Assembly: GCF_000423825.1 (NCBI RefSeq)
Contig: NZ_AUIS01000011.1
Span: forward strand, 1 to 64,000
Source: Thermithiobacillus tepidarius DSM 3134
GTDB taxonomy: Bacteria; Pseudomonadota; Gammaproteobacteria; Acidithiobacillales; Thermithiobacillaceae
Direction of reading: 5' to 3'
Length of the DNA stretch: 64,000 bases
Program-made: the position numbers and the translations under genes
The notes under the pieces: generated by a model
Told to the model about the DNA's origin: nothing
Seen by the model: the letters and a program-made list of their open reading frames with translations, nothing else
Databases searched by the model: none
In this document: positions 34,567-42,966 of the stretch, piece after piece
How the letters are laid out: the number at the start of each line of letters is the position of its first letter
Numbering within the stretch: the first letter of the stretch is position 1

Positions 34567-34880
34567 CCTGCACTTCCTGTCGCCTTCCTTTCGCCGCGCC
34601 GCTGGTTGCCGATGCCGCGGATGCTGTCCAGGCACCGCCTGGCGAAATCCAATATTAGAAGAATCGGGAACCGAACGCCGCCGGTGTGGTCGAAGTTTTC
34701 ACACGTGTTGCGCCTTTGCCACAAAGGCGCGCGGCGCAGGCAAGCCTGAACTGGCTGGATTTCGTGGCTTATGCGCCAAGCAGTCAACCCAATGGGGTCT
34801 CGTCCGTTGTAAAGATCAGACAAGCGCCCGTGCATTGTCTTCGGTTCTTGATCACGGACTCTCAACGAAAGGAGACGGTT
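34567..34880. other. 314-bp gap ahead of the outer-membrane protein gene
   Basis: No gene seen. It holds a perfect 9-bp hairpin (34710-34718 with 34722-34730, loop CCA), which has no T tract. The promoter of the barrel gene should lie in the last 150 bp, but no clear boxes are seen. Confidence 0.5.
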
Positions 34881-35438
34881 ATGAAGAAGTTGACTCTTGC
34901 AGTACTGGCTTCCGCTCTGGCCCTGGGTGCCGTTTCCGCTCAGACCGCCAGCGCGCAGACCACAAGCAACTGGAACGGACCTTACGTCGGCGGCAAGCTC
35001 GGCGTCAACAACGCCAAGGCCGACGGCCTGAGCAGCGAAAATGCCTTCACCGGCGGCGTCGAGGCCGGCTACAACTGGAACCTGGGTGGCCCGGTGGTGG
35101 GTGCGGACATCTTCGCCGACTTCAACAGCAAGACCGATCACAGCGTCGGCGGCCCGTTCCCGACCGTGCGCTACGGTTCCACCGTCTGGGGCGTGGACGG
35201 CAAGCTGGGCGTGGATCTGGGCCCGGTGCTGCCCTATGCCAAGGTGGGCATCGCGCAGACCGACCTGACCGGCCTGAGCGGCGACGATTGGGGCTTCCAT
35301 GGCGGTCTGGGCGTGGAGTATAAGGTGATGCCGCAGGTCGGCCTGGCCGGCGAGTGGACCTATTCCGAGGCCACGCCCATCGGCGATTCGAAGTTCAAGA
35401 ACAACAACTTCACCGTGGGCGTGAACTACCACTTCTAA
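34881..35438 (+). CDS. Outer-membrane beta-barrel protein (OmpA/opacity-like porin fold)
   Basis: 185 residues from ATG 34881 behind AAAGGAGACGG; a longer open frame upstream lacks an SD. Signal peptide LAVLASALALGAVSAQTASA. The mature part starts NWNGPYVGGKLGVNNAKA and ends FTVGVNYHF, with alternating strands and a terminal Phe typical of outer-membrane barrels. It resembles small eight-stranded barrels. Function unknown. It is monocistronic with its own terminator. Confidence 0.85.
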   Translation: MKKLTLAVLASALALGAVSAQTASAQTTSNWNGPYVGGKLGVNNAKADGLSSENAFTGGVEAGYNWNLGGPVVGADIFADFNSKTDHSVGGPFPTVRYGSTVWGVDGKLGVDLGPVLPYAKVGIAQTDLTGLSGDDWGFHGGLGVEYKVMPQVGLAGEWTYSEATPIGDSKFKNNNFTVGVNYHF

Positions 35439-35458
35439 GACGCCATCCTCGACTCGCG

Positions 35459-35486
35459 AGCCGGCCCGTATCGGGCCGGCTTTTTT
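35459..35486 (+). terminator. Intrinsic terminator of the outer-membrane protein gene
   Basis: Stem AGCCGGCCC (35459-35467) with GGGCCGGCT (35473-35481), 5-nt loop, T6 tract. It abuts the stop codon of the convergent methyltransferase gene. Confidence 0.92.
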
Positions 35487-35488
35487 GT

Positions 35489-36088
35489 TCAGGCTGCCTT
35501 GCGCAGCCGGATGCGCCGGAACCAGCCGCCGCCCAGCGCCGCTTCGTCGGTCTCCGGGACCAGGTCCGGCACGGCCGCCAGCACTGCCTCGAAGACCACG
35601 TCGGTGCGCGTCGCCAGACGGCCGAGAAGGGGGCTCGCCAAGCGGCGCAGGGGGGCGCGTTCGCCCGGTTTGAGGAACTTGTCCAGGATCAGGATCTGTC
35701 CGCCGGGCTTGAGCACCCGCGCCGCTTCCCGCAGGGCGCGTGCCGGCTCCGGCACCACCGCCAGGATGAGGTGCATGACGATCTGGTCGAAGCTGCCATC
35801 GGCGAAGGGCAGGGCCATGGCATCGCCTTGCACCAGCCGCACCCCGTGCCCGTCGGGCCGCCGCGCCGCCCGCGCCAGCATGGCCCAGGTCAGGTCCACG
35901 CCCACGTAATTCGCGCCCGGCGGCAGGTGGGGATAGTCCAGTCCGGTGCCGATGCCGTCGATGAGGATGCGCTGGCCGGCCACCTCACCCAGCTCCGCCA
36001 GGCTGCGCCGGCGTTGGGCGGCGAAGGCGCGGTCGACGACGAGATCGTAGAGCGGCGCCCAGAGCGTGTAGGCCTGGCGCAGCCCCAT
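35489..36088 (-). CDS. Class I SAM-dependent methyltransferase (UbiE-like)
   Basis: 199 residues. YTLWAPLYDLVVDRAFAAQRR at the start and GIGTGLDYPHLP, VQGDAMALPFADGSFDQIVMH and EAARVLKPGGQILILDKF are the Methyltransf_11 motifs; the opening resembles small-molecule or phosphatidylethanolamine N-methyltransferases. The first SAM motif reads LIDGIGTG rather than LDxGxGxG. Substrate unknown. It follows apaG by 3 bp. Confidence 0.83.
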   Translation of the reverse strand: MGLRQAYTLWAPLYDLVVDRAFAAQRRRSLAELGEVAGQRILIDGIGTGLDYPHLPPGANYVGVDLTWAMLARAARRPDGHGVRLVQGDAMALPFADGSFDQIVMHLILAVVPEPARALREAARVLKPGGQILILDKFLKPGERAPLRRLASPLLGRLATRTDVVFEAVLAAVPDLVPETDEAALGGGWFRRIRLRKAA

Positions 36089-36091
36089 GGC

Positions 36092-36469
36092 TCAGTGCAG
36101 CACGGTGGAGATGGACAGGCGGAAGGGTGGAATGGGCACGTCGAAGGGACGGCCCTCGGCATCGACCATCTGGTAGCTGCCGTGCATGCTGCCCACCGGG
36201 GTTTCCAGCACGCTGCCGCTGGTATATTGGAAGCTCTCGCCGGGGCGCAGGAGCGGCTGCTCGCCGACCACGCCCTCGCCGCGAACCTCCTTCACCTCGC
36301 CGTTGGCGTTGGTGATCACCCAATGGCGGCTGAGCAGCTGGGCCGGCATGTCGCCCTTGTTGGTGATGGTGATGCGGTAGGCGAAGACGTAGTGGTCCAG
36401 CTCGGGCTGCGATTGTTCGTCCAGGTACCGGGTTTCCACCTGAATCTCTATGTCGGGTTGTGCCATCAT
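36092..36469 (-). CDS. apaG: ApaG-family protein
   Basis: 125 residues with the conserved blocks VETRYLDEQSQPE, YRITITNKGDMPAQLLSRHWVITNANG, VVGEQPLLRPGESFQYTSG and GSMHGSYQMV. ApaG is an immunoglobulin-like fold tied by genetics to Co/Mg resistance; its biochemical role is unresolved. The start is MetMet at 36469/36466. It is the first gene of a two-gene unit with the methyltransferase. Confidence 0.95.
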   Translation of the reverse strand: MMAQPDIEIQVETRYLDEQSQPELDHYVFAYRITITNKGDMPAQLLSRHWVITNANGEVKEVRGEGVVGEQPLLRPGESFQYTSGSVLETPVGSMHGSYQMVDAEGRPFDVPIPPFRLSISTVLH

Positions 36470-36559
36470 GCGGACCTCGCTTGCCGCGCCAGTGCAGGCC
36501 TAATCAAAACATAATCCTGCAGCCAAGGCCACCCGGCCCATCTGTCGCGGCGGTCAGCT

Positions 36560-37531
36560 TCAGAAGCTCTCCTGTTCCAGTTCCAGATAGACCCGGTTGA
36601 TGTGCTGGCCGATCACGTCCTGGAAGCCGACCAGGTGCTGGAAGCGGGCCATGTCCGCGATCACCTTGTCCTTCATCTCGAAATCGCTCAATCCCTGCTC
36701 CTGGTACTTTTTCACCGACTGGCGCAGGGTGTCCAGGTAGGCGTGGAAGTCGTCCAGCAGCGGCTTGCCGTCCGTGCGGCCATGGCCGGGCACGATGTGC
36801 TGGTCGGGCAGGTCCTTGACTTTTTCCAGGGCCAGCAGGTTGCCCTTGATGTTGGCGTCGCGCAGGCCGGGCGCGCGTTCCGCGAAGAGGTTGTCGCCCA
36901 TGAGCACCACCTTCTCCTCGGGCACTTCCACCATGATCGAGCCGGGGGTGTGGGCGTGGCCGTAGTAGTGCACGATGAACTGCATGCCGCCGACCTGGAA
37001 GCGGTCTCCGGCCTTGACCGGGTTGTCCGGCACTCGCATCGCCGTACCCGCCGTGGCGCCCTTGGTCATGTCCTGCATCATGTCGATCCACATCTGGCCC
37101 TCGCCGTTCTTGATGGCGGCGATGTCGTCGGCATGGGCGAAGAAGCGGGCCCGCGGCCAGGCGGCGGCGATGGCCTGGTTGCCCAGCCAGTGGTCGCCGT
37201 GCTTGTGCGAATTGAACACGTGGGTCACCGGCTGCTTGGTCACCGACTTGATCTTGCGCACCAGGAACTCGCCGGCCTGCACGCTGGCGCCGGTGTCGAA
37301 GACCACCACCCCCGCCTTGGTCACCACGAAGGCCATGTTGGACATGAAACCCTGGTTCTGCGGGTTGGGCAGTTCGGTGGAGGCGTGGATCACGTAGGTA
37401 TGAGGCGCGATTTTTTCCACCGGGTAATCGGCGCGGATGGGCGGCGCCTTGGCGGCGGGGGCAGCCCAGGCTTGGCCCGAAAGGGCCAGGGTGCCGGCGA
37501 GCAGGGTGGCGGTCAAGGTGGCGCGGGGCAT
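36560..37531 (-). CDS. Exported metallo-beta-lactamase-fold hydrolase
   Basis: 323 residues from ATG 37531 behind CAGGAGAA; a longer upstream frame has no SD. Signal peptide LLAGTLALSGQAWA. The zinc motif is HKHGDH (residues 109-114), with further ligands in YGHAHTPGS, LMGDN and PGHGR. It resembles periplasmic MBL proteins of the SoxH or PQQ-linked alcohol oxidation type. Substrate unknown. It ends 90 bp upstream of apaG and is 26 bp from the epimerase gene. Confidence 0.83.
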   Translation of the reverse strand: MPRATLTATLLAGTLALSGQAWAAPAAKAPPIRADYPVEKIAPHTYVIHASTELPNPQNQGFMSNMAFVVTKAGVVVFDTGASVQAGEFLVRKIKSVTKQPVTHVFNSHKHGDHWLGNQAIAAAWPRARFFAHADDIAAIKNGEGQMWIDMMQDMTKGATAGTAMRVPDNPVKAGDRFQVGGMQFIVHYYGHAHTPGSIMVEVPEEKVVLMGDNLFAERAPGLRDANIKGNLLALEKVKDLPDQHIVPGHGRTDGKPLLDDFHAYLDTLRQSVKKYQEQGLSDFEMKDKVIADMARFQHLVGFQDVIGQHINRVYLELEQESF

Positions 37532-37557
37532 GCAATTCTCCTGAAAAGTGATGGCTG

Positions 37558-38460
37558 TCAAAGGACTTGGGCCTGAACGGGCGGCGTCTGCAGCGCCTCG
37601 ATGCTGAAGCTGCAAGCAAATTCCGCGCCCGGCGCCAGGTTCCGCATGTCGCGCTTTTGCGAAAGGTCACTGGCTTCGTCCATGAAGCTGGCGTGGCCGT
37701 GCCACGGCTCGATGCACAGGAAGGGCGCGCCGCCGGGCTTCGACCAGATGCCCAGGTACGGGAAGCCGGCAAAATCCACCCGGATGCCCAACCCGCCTGC
37801 GCGCGGCTGATAGCGCACCCAGCGCGAAGCCGGGTGGCGCAGCACGATGGCGTCCTCCGTGAACAGCGCTTCATCCAGGGGCAGCACTGGCCCGCGCCAG
37901 GGCACTTCGCCCTGGGCGCCGGTCAGCAGCCCGTCCCGCACCAGATAGCGCCGGCCCGTTTCGGCCTCTTCGAAGAGCAGCACATAGTCGGTTTTGGCGA
38001 ACCGGGGCTCCAGCGGCCAGCGGAAACCGGGGTGGCCGCCGATGGCGAAGGGCATGGCCGCGTGCCCGGCGTTGCGCACCGCGAAGTGGGTTTCGATGCC
38101 GCTGTCCCGCAGGGCATAGCGTACCTGCAGCTCGAAATCGAAGGGGTAATGCCGGCGGCTTTCTCCATCGGCCCGCAGCAACAGCGTGGCCGCGGTGGCG
38201 TCCCGCTCCGTGACCGTGAACACGCGGTCGCGGGCGAAGCCGTGCTGGCCGAGTGCGTAATGCCGGCGATCGTGCGTATAGCTGTCGCCGACCAGGCGGC
38301 CGACCACCGGGAAGAGAATGGGGGCCGAGCGCGGCCAGTGGGCCGCGTCGCCGGGCCACAGCAGCTCGATGCCGCCCGCCAGGCGCAGGGCCTTCAGTTC
38401 CGCCCCCAGAGGGGTGATTTCCGCCTGCAATTGGCCATTGTCCAAAACGATCCGTTCCAT
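37558..38460 (-). CDS. Aldose-1-epimerase-family protein (LacX/YeaD-like)
   Basis: 300 residues from ATG 38460; the open frame continues upstream across the DsrE gene on the other strand and is rejected. ITPLGAELKALRL, GDAAHWPRSAPILFPVVGRL, HGFARDRVF, IGGHPGFRWPL and FLCIEPWHG are the galactose-mutarotase-like motifs; the catalytic His and Glu appear conserved. It probably interconverts sugar anomers. It is divergent from the DsrE gene. Confidence 0.88.
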   Translation of the reverse strand: MERIVLDNGQLQAEITPLGAELKALRLAGGIELLWPGDAAHWPRSAPILFPVVGRLVGDSYTHDRRHYALGQHGFARDRVFTVTERDATAATLLLRADGESRRHYPFDFELQVRYALRDSGIETHFAVRNAGHAAMPFAIGGHPGFRWPLEPRFAKTDYVLLFEEAETGRRYLVRDGLLTGAQGEVPWRGPVLPLDEALFTEDAIVLRHPASRWVRYQPRAGGLGIRVDFAGFPYLGIWSKPGGAPFLCIEPWHGHASFMDEASDLSQKRDMRNLAPGAEFACSFSIEALQTPPVQAQVL

Positions 38461-38547
38461 CCGGGCCCCCTGTGCCGTGCCGCACTTATCAAAATGACGT
38501 CTTTTCCATAAACTAAAGCATTTCGACCGAAGCGCAAAGGATGGAGC

Positions 38548-38925
38548 ATGGCCGACAAGCTGGTGATGATGCTGCTGAATACGACGCCCGACCGGCCGCA
38601 CGAATGCGGCGCGCCGTTTTTCCAGGCCGCCGCCGCGGCGGCGATGGACATCGAGGTGGAGATCTATTTTGCCGGCAAGGCGGCGTCGCTGCTGAAAAAG
38701 GGTGTGGCCGAAAAGCTCTACCCCAGCGACGGCGGCGACAAGTCCATCTATTCCTTCATGCAGGACGCGGCGGAGCTGGGGGTGAAGTTCTATGCCTGCG
38801 GCGGTGCGCTGACCGGCCACGGCATCGGCATGGAAGATCTGATCCCCGAATGCGCGGGCGCCGCCGGCGGCGCGGCCTACATGTCGCGGGTGATGGATGA
38901 CGATTGGAAGGTGCTGAGCTACTGA
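38548..38925 (+). CDS. DsrE-family protein
   Basis: 125 residues: LVMMLLNTTPDRPHECGAPFFQAAAAAAMDIEVEIYF, then GGDKSIYSFMQDAAELGVKFYACGGALTGHG. This is the DsrE/DsrF-like fold with a Cys (ACGG) at the place of the sulfur-carrying cysteine of DsrE. Such proteins carry sulfur in tRNA thiolation or dissimilatory sulfur oxidation. The gene stands alone, with GGATGGAG as SD, so its pathway cannot be named. In a sulfur oxidiser, sulfur traffic is likely. Confidence 0.82.
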   Translation: MADKLVMMLLNTTPDRPHECGAPFFQAAAAAAMDIEVEIYFAGKAASLLKKGVAEKLYPSDGGDKSIYSFMQDAAELGVKFYACGGALTGHGIGMEDLIPECAGAAGGAAYMSRVMDDDWKVLSY

Positions 38926-38955
38926 GCGGCAGGTCGAGTGCCGCGCACGCGGCAC

Positions 38956-40248
38956 TCAGTCTTCATTTCCCCGGAACACCAGTCTCCCTCCCACGTAGGT
39001 CTGCCGTACCACGCCGCGCAGCTCCCAGCCGCCGAAGGGCGTGTTCTTGCCGCGCGAGTGGAAGCGTTGCGGCTGGACGATGAAGCGGGCTTCGGGGTCG
39101 AAGAGGCAGAGGTCGGCGGGGGCGCCCACGGCCAGGGTGCCGGCGGGGATGCCCAGAATGCGCGCCGGCCCCAGCGTGACTCGCTCGATGGCTTGCGCCA
39201 GGCTCAGGACGCCCTCGTCCACCAGGCGCAGCACCAGGGGCAGGAAGGTGTCGAGACCGCTGATGCCGGCGGCGGCATTGTGGAAGGTGTCGCGGCTGGC
39301 GTCCTCGTGCCAGGGCGCGTGGTCGCTGGTGATGGCGCTGATCTGGCCGGTGCGCAGGGCGGCGCGCAGGGCGTCGCGGTCGCGGTGGGTGCGCAGCGGC
39401 GGGCAGGTCTTGGCATGGGTGTTGAAGTAGCCCACGTCATAGTGGGTCAGGTGCAGGTGCGCGACGCTGGCATCGGCGGAAACGGGCAGGCGCAGCAGGG
39501 CGGGGCGCAGCTGGTCCAGGGCGGCGGCGCTGGACAGGTGCTGGAAGTGCACGCGGGCGCCGGTCAGTTCGGCCAGCAGCAGGTCGCGGGCCACGCCGAT
39601 GGCCTCGGCGGCGGCCGGGTGCCCCGGCAGTCCCAGCCGGGTGCTCACCTCGCCCTCGTGCATGTCGCCTTTGCCGAGCTGGGCATCCTCGCTGTGCAGG
39701 AATACGGTGGCCGGCAGGCTGGCGGCGTACTCCAGGGCGCTGCGCAGAATGCCGCTGTGGGCGATGGCCCGATCGCCGTTGCTCACGCCCACCGCGCCCG
39801 CCGCCAGGAGCAGGGCCATCTCCGCCAGATGCTGGCCGGCGAGTCCCTGCGTCAGGGCGGCCAGCGGATGAACGCGCGCCAGCCCCAGTTCCGCCGCGCG
39901 CCCGAGCTGGTGGCGGATGACGCTGACCTGGTCGGCAACCGGCAGGGTGTCCGGCGGGCAGCCCACGCTGGTGATGCCGCCGGCGACAGCGGCGCGCAGT
40001 TCGCTCTGCATGTCGCCGTGCAGCTCTTCGCCCGGTTCGCGCAGGCGGGCGCGCAGATCCACCAGGCCGGGACAGAGCATCAGGCCCCCGGCGTCGATGT
40101 ATTCGTCGGCGGCGAAGCCGGCCGGCGCTTCGCCCCGCCCGGCGATGCGGCCTGCGGCGATGAAGAGGTCCTGCCGCCCTTCGAAGCCGCTGGCGGGGTC
40201 GATGACGTAAGCGTTGGCGATATGGCGCCTGATGGGCTGCTGTTCCAT
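38956..40248 (-). CDS. pyrC': Dihydroorotase-like protein PyrC', probably non-catalytic
   Basis: 430 residues from ATG 40248. The amidohydrolase fold is clear: GGLMLCPGLVDL, AGGITSVGCPPDT, HFQHLSS, ITSDHAPWHEDA and GVVRQTYVGGRLVF. In active dihydroorotase the first metal site is DxHxHxR; here it is DLRARLR (residues 64-70), so both metal-binding histidines are replaced by arginine. In Pseudomonas a similar inactive PyrC' is required as a structural partner of PyrB in a dodecamer. The gene lies 10 bp behind pyrB, which fits that role. Confidence 0.88.
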   Translation of the reverse strand: MEQQPIRRHIANAYVIDPASGFEGRQDLFIAAGRIAGRGEAPAGFAADEYIDAGGLMLCPGLVDLRARLREPGEELHGDMQSELRAAVAGGITSVGCPPDTLPVADQVSVIRHQLGRAAELGLARVHPLAALTQGLAGQHLAEMALLLAAGAVGVSNGDRAIAHSGILRSALEYAASLPATVFLHSEDAQLGKGDMHEGEVSTRLGLPGHPAAAEAIGVARDLLLAELTGARVHFQHLSSAAALDQLRPALLRLPVSADASVAHLHLTHYDVGYFNTHAKTCPPLRTHRDRDALRAALRTGQISAITSDHAPWHEDASRDTFHNAAAGISGLDTFLPLVLRLVDEGVLSLAQAIERVTLGPARILGIPAGTLAVGAPADLCLFDPEARFIVQPQRFHSRGKNTPFGGWELRGVVRQTYVGGRLVFRGNED

Positions 40249-40258
40249 GCTGTCCCTG

Positions 40259-41263
40259 TTACCCGTGATCGCGATGAAGGTCCCGGTCGCGCGCGCCGGC
40301 CAACGAGGTGAGCACTGCCATGCGGATGGCCAGGCCATGGGTCACCTGCGGCAGGATCACCGCGCGCGGGCCGTCGGCCACCACCGAGTCGATTTCCACG
40401 CCGCGGTTCATGGGTCCCGGATGCAGGACGATGGCGTCCGGATCGGCCCGCTCCAGGCGCTTGTCCGTCAGGCCGTACTGCCGGAAGTACTCGTTGGAGC
40501 TGGGCAGCAGATTGGCCTCCATGCGTTCCTGCTGCAGGCGCAGCATGGTCACCACGTCCACCCCCTCCAGGCCCTCGTCCAGGTCATGGAAGACTCGCAC
40601 GCCCAGGTGCTCCACGGCGGCGGGCAGCAGGGTCTTGGGCGCGACCACGCGGATGTCGGGGCAGCCCAGGATGCTGAGGGCATGGATCTGGGAGCGCGCC
40701 ACCCGGGAATGGAGGATGTCGCCGACGATTGCCACCTTCAGCTGATCGACGGGACCCTTGTGGCGCAGGATGGTGAAGACGTCCAGCAGGCCCTGGGTGG
40801 GATGGGCGTGGCGGCCGTCGCCGGCGTTGACCACCCAGGCGTCCTGATCCACGTGGCGGGCGACCAGGTGAGCCGCGCCCGCTTCGCTGTGGCGCATGAC
40901 GAAGCCGTCCACGTGCATGGCCATGAGATTGTCGATGGTGTCCAGCAGGGATTCGCCCTTGTTGTGGCTGCTGGTGGCCACGTTGATGTTGAGCACGTCC
41001 GCGCTCAGGCGCTTGGCAGCCAGCTCGAAGGTGGTGCGGGTGCGCGTGCTGCTCTCGAAGAAGAGGTTCACCACGGTCTTGCCGCGCAGGGTGGGCGTTT
41101 TCTTGACCGCGCGCTCGCCGATCTGCAGAAAGGATTCGGCGGTGTTGAGGATTTCCAGCAGGATGCGCTCGGGCAGGCCCTCGATGCTCAGCAGGTGGCC
41201 CAGGCGGCCGTCGGGCCGGAGCTGGGGGTTGCCGCCCCCCAGGCGCGGGAAGGCCGGACTCAT
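40259..41263 (-). CDS. pyrB: Aspartate carbamoyltransferase catalytic chain
   Basis: 334 residues. The carbamoyl-phosphate loop [13 protein letters not shown], the [11 protein letters not shown] loop, [18 protein letters not shown] and the C-terminal [12 protein letters not shown] are intact. It makes carbamoyl aspartate in pyrimidine synthesis. An N-terminal extension of about 25 residues before the core is typical of the class A enzymes that associate with PyrC'. It overlaps pyrR by 4 bp. Confidence 0.97.
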   Translation of the reverse strand: MSPAFPRLGGGNPQLRPDGRLGHLLSIEGLPERILLEILNTAESFLQIGERAVKKTPTLRGKTVVNLFFESSTRTRTTFELAAKRLSADVLNINVATSSHNKGESLLDTIDNLMAMHVDGFVMRHSEAGAAHLVARHVDQDAWVVNAGDGRHAHPTQGLLDVFTILRHKGPVDQLKVAIVGDILHSRVARSQIHALSILGCPDIRVVAPKTLLPAAVEHLGVRVFHDLDEGLEGVDVVTMLRLQQERMEANLLPSSNEYFRQYGLTDKRLERADPDAIVLHPGPMNRGVEIDSVVADGPRAVILPQVTHGLAIRMAVLTSLAGARDRDLHRDHG

Positions 41264-41766
41264 GCCTTGTGCTCCGTCGCGCCGCGGGTGACGAGCTGCA
41301 GGGGCGCGGGGCCGGTCAGTTTGATCTGGGCGCCTGCGGCCAGGCGCCGATGCAAGCCGACCACGTCCGCCTGGATCGGCAGTTCGCGCCCGTCGCGGTC
41401 CACCAGCACGGCCAGGACGATGCGGGCCGGGCGGCCGTAGTCGAAGATCTCGTTCAGAGCGGCGCGAATGGTGCGGCCGGTATGCAGCACGTCATCCACC
41501 AGGATGATCACCCGGTTGTCCACGTCGAAGGGGATGTGGGAGGCGCGCACCTCCGGATGCAGGCCGATGCGGGTGAAGTCGTCCCGGTAGAAGGAGATGT
41601 CCACCTGCCCCAGCTCCGTTTCCAGCCCCAGCCGCTGGTGCAGGGCCTGGGCCACCCAGACGCCGCCCGTATAGATGCCCACCATGGCCGCGTCCTCGGC
41701 GAGCAGCGGGCGCAACTGCGCCGCCATCTGATCCAGAATGGGTTCGATCTCAGGGCTGTCGTTCAT
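41260..41766 (-). CDS. pyrR: PyrR bifunctional pyr-operon regulator / uracil phosphoribosyltransferase
   Basis: 168 residues from ATG 41766. The PRPP loop [19 protein letters not shown] is canonical, and [15 protein letters not shown] and [18 protein letters not shown] are PyrR blocks. In Firmicutes PyrR attenuates the pyr operon; in gammaproteobacteria the role is less clear. It overlaps ruvX by 4 bp. Confidence 0.95.
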   Translation of the reverse strand: MNDSPEIEPILDQMAAQLRPLLAEDAAMVGIYTGGVWVAQALHQRLGLETELGQVDISFYRDDFTRIGLHPEVRASHIPFDVDNRVIILVDDVLHTGRTIRAALNEIFDYGRPARIVLAVLVDRDGRELPIQADVVGLHRRLAAGAQIKLTGPAPLQLVTRGATEHKA

Positions 41767-42218
41767 TCCCTCGTCTCCGGTCCGCAACTGCGCTGGGCAA
41801 GAAAGGTGGCGAGAATCTGCTCGGCCGCCGTCTGGTCGAGGAGTTTAGCACGTTTGGCGGCGGACAATCCGCTCTCGCGCAGGTCCTGCTCCGCCGCGAA
41901 GCTGCTCAGGCGTTCGTCGACCCAGTAGAGGTGCCGGTGGTAGCGCCCGGCCAGGCGATTGCCGAAGCGCCGCGCCAGCGGCGTCACGGGGCCGGGACTG
42001 CCGTCCATGTTGAGCGGCAGGCCCACCACCAGGGCGTCGGGCTCCCAGGCGGCAACGAGCTGGTCCAGGACCTGCCAGTCGGGGCCGCCAGGGCCGTTGC
42101 GCACGGTGCTCAGGCCCTGGGCCCCCGTGCCGATGGCGCTGGCGAAGGCCACGCCGATGCGGCGGGTGCCGAAATCGAAGCCCATGAAGCGCTGGTGCTT
42201 GGCCAGCGGAGCATTCAT
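41763..42218 (-). CDS. ruvX: Holliday-junction resolvase-like protein RuvX (YqgF)
   Basis: 151 residues from ATG 42218; the frame is open further upstream inside yqgE. GFDFGTRRIGVAFA is the RNase H-like start with the catalytic Asp, GLPLNMDG follows, and VDERLSSFAAE and LDQTAAEQILATFL close the site. It acts in 16S rRNA 5'-end maturation and is predicted to resolve junctions. It lies between yqgE and pyrR, as in Pseudomonas. Confidence 0.95.
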   Translation of the reverse strand: MNAPLAKHQRFMGFDFGTRRIGVAFASAIGTGAQGLSTVRNGPGGPDWQVLDQLVAAWEPDALVVGLPLNMDGSPGPVTPLARRFGNRLAGRYHRHLYWVDERLSSFAAEQDLRESGLSAAKRAKLLDQTAAEQILATFLAQRSCGPETRE

Positions 42219-42246
42219 GAATGCACCTGATGTGGCGGGCTGTCGC

Positions 42247-42807
42247 TCAGGCATGCCCCGCTGTGTCCGACAGCAGCAGGGGGTCCACGCCGATGGCTTT
42301 GGCGGCGGCCTCCCAGCGGTGGTCCACCGCATCCTCGAAGAGGATCTGCGTCTGCGCCGGGCCGTGCAGCCAGGCATTTTCCTTGATCTCGTCCTCCAGC
42401 TGCCCGGCCCCCCAGCCGGCATAGCCCAGCGCCAGCAGAAAGCGGCTGGGACCGCGTTGCCGGGCGATGGCTTCGAGGATGTCCCTGGAGGTGCTCAGGC
42501 CGATGGACTCGCTGACCGGCAAGGTCGAGTTCCACGACCCCAGCGGCTCGTGCAGCAGGAAGCCGCGATCCGTCTGCACCGGCCCGCCCCAGTGCACCGG
42601 CAGGACACTGGTGCTGAAGCTGCCTTCGCCCATCTGCAGCTGGCTGAGCACGTCTCCGACGGTCAGGTCCAGCAGGCGATTGATCACGATGCCCATGGCG
42701 CCTTCGGCATTGTGCTCGCAGATGTAGGTCACCGTGTGGCTGAAATTGGGATCCGCCAAGCGCGGCATGGCGATGAGAAAGTGGTTTTTCAAGGATGCGA
42801 AGGACAT
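42247..42807 (-). CDS. yqgE: YqgE/AlgH-family protein
   Basis: 186 residues: LKNHFLIAMPRLADPNFSHTVTYICEHNAEGAMGIVINR, then PVHWGGPVQTDRGFLLH and ALGYAGWGAGQLEDEIKENAWL, the DUF179 pattern. The function is unknown; the name AlgH comes from a proposed role in alginate regulation. It is conserved upstream of ruvX. Confidence 0.96.
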   Translation of the reverse strand: MSFASLKNHFLIAMPRLADPNFSHTVTYICEHNAEGAMGIVINRLLDLTVGDVLSQLQMGEGSFSTSVLPVHWGGPVQTDRGFLLHEPLGSWNSTLPVSESIGLSTSRDILEAIARQRGPSRFLLALGYAGWGAGQLEDEIKENAWLHGPAQTQILFEDAVDHRWEAAAKAIGVDPLLLSDTAGHA

Positions 42808-42966
42808 AGTGCGGCCCGTCCTCTGGCTGGAGCGCTGTTGCGCGAGCGGGTTTGCTTAAATTGAACCATGTTTGGCGCGCGGGGCCAAGTCGCTCGGCGG
42901 CGAGCAGGCCGCAAGGGCGGACAGGCTGGCGACGGCTCGCCCGGGACAGCGGCATGCGTGCCCACC

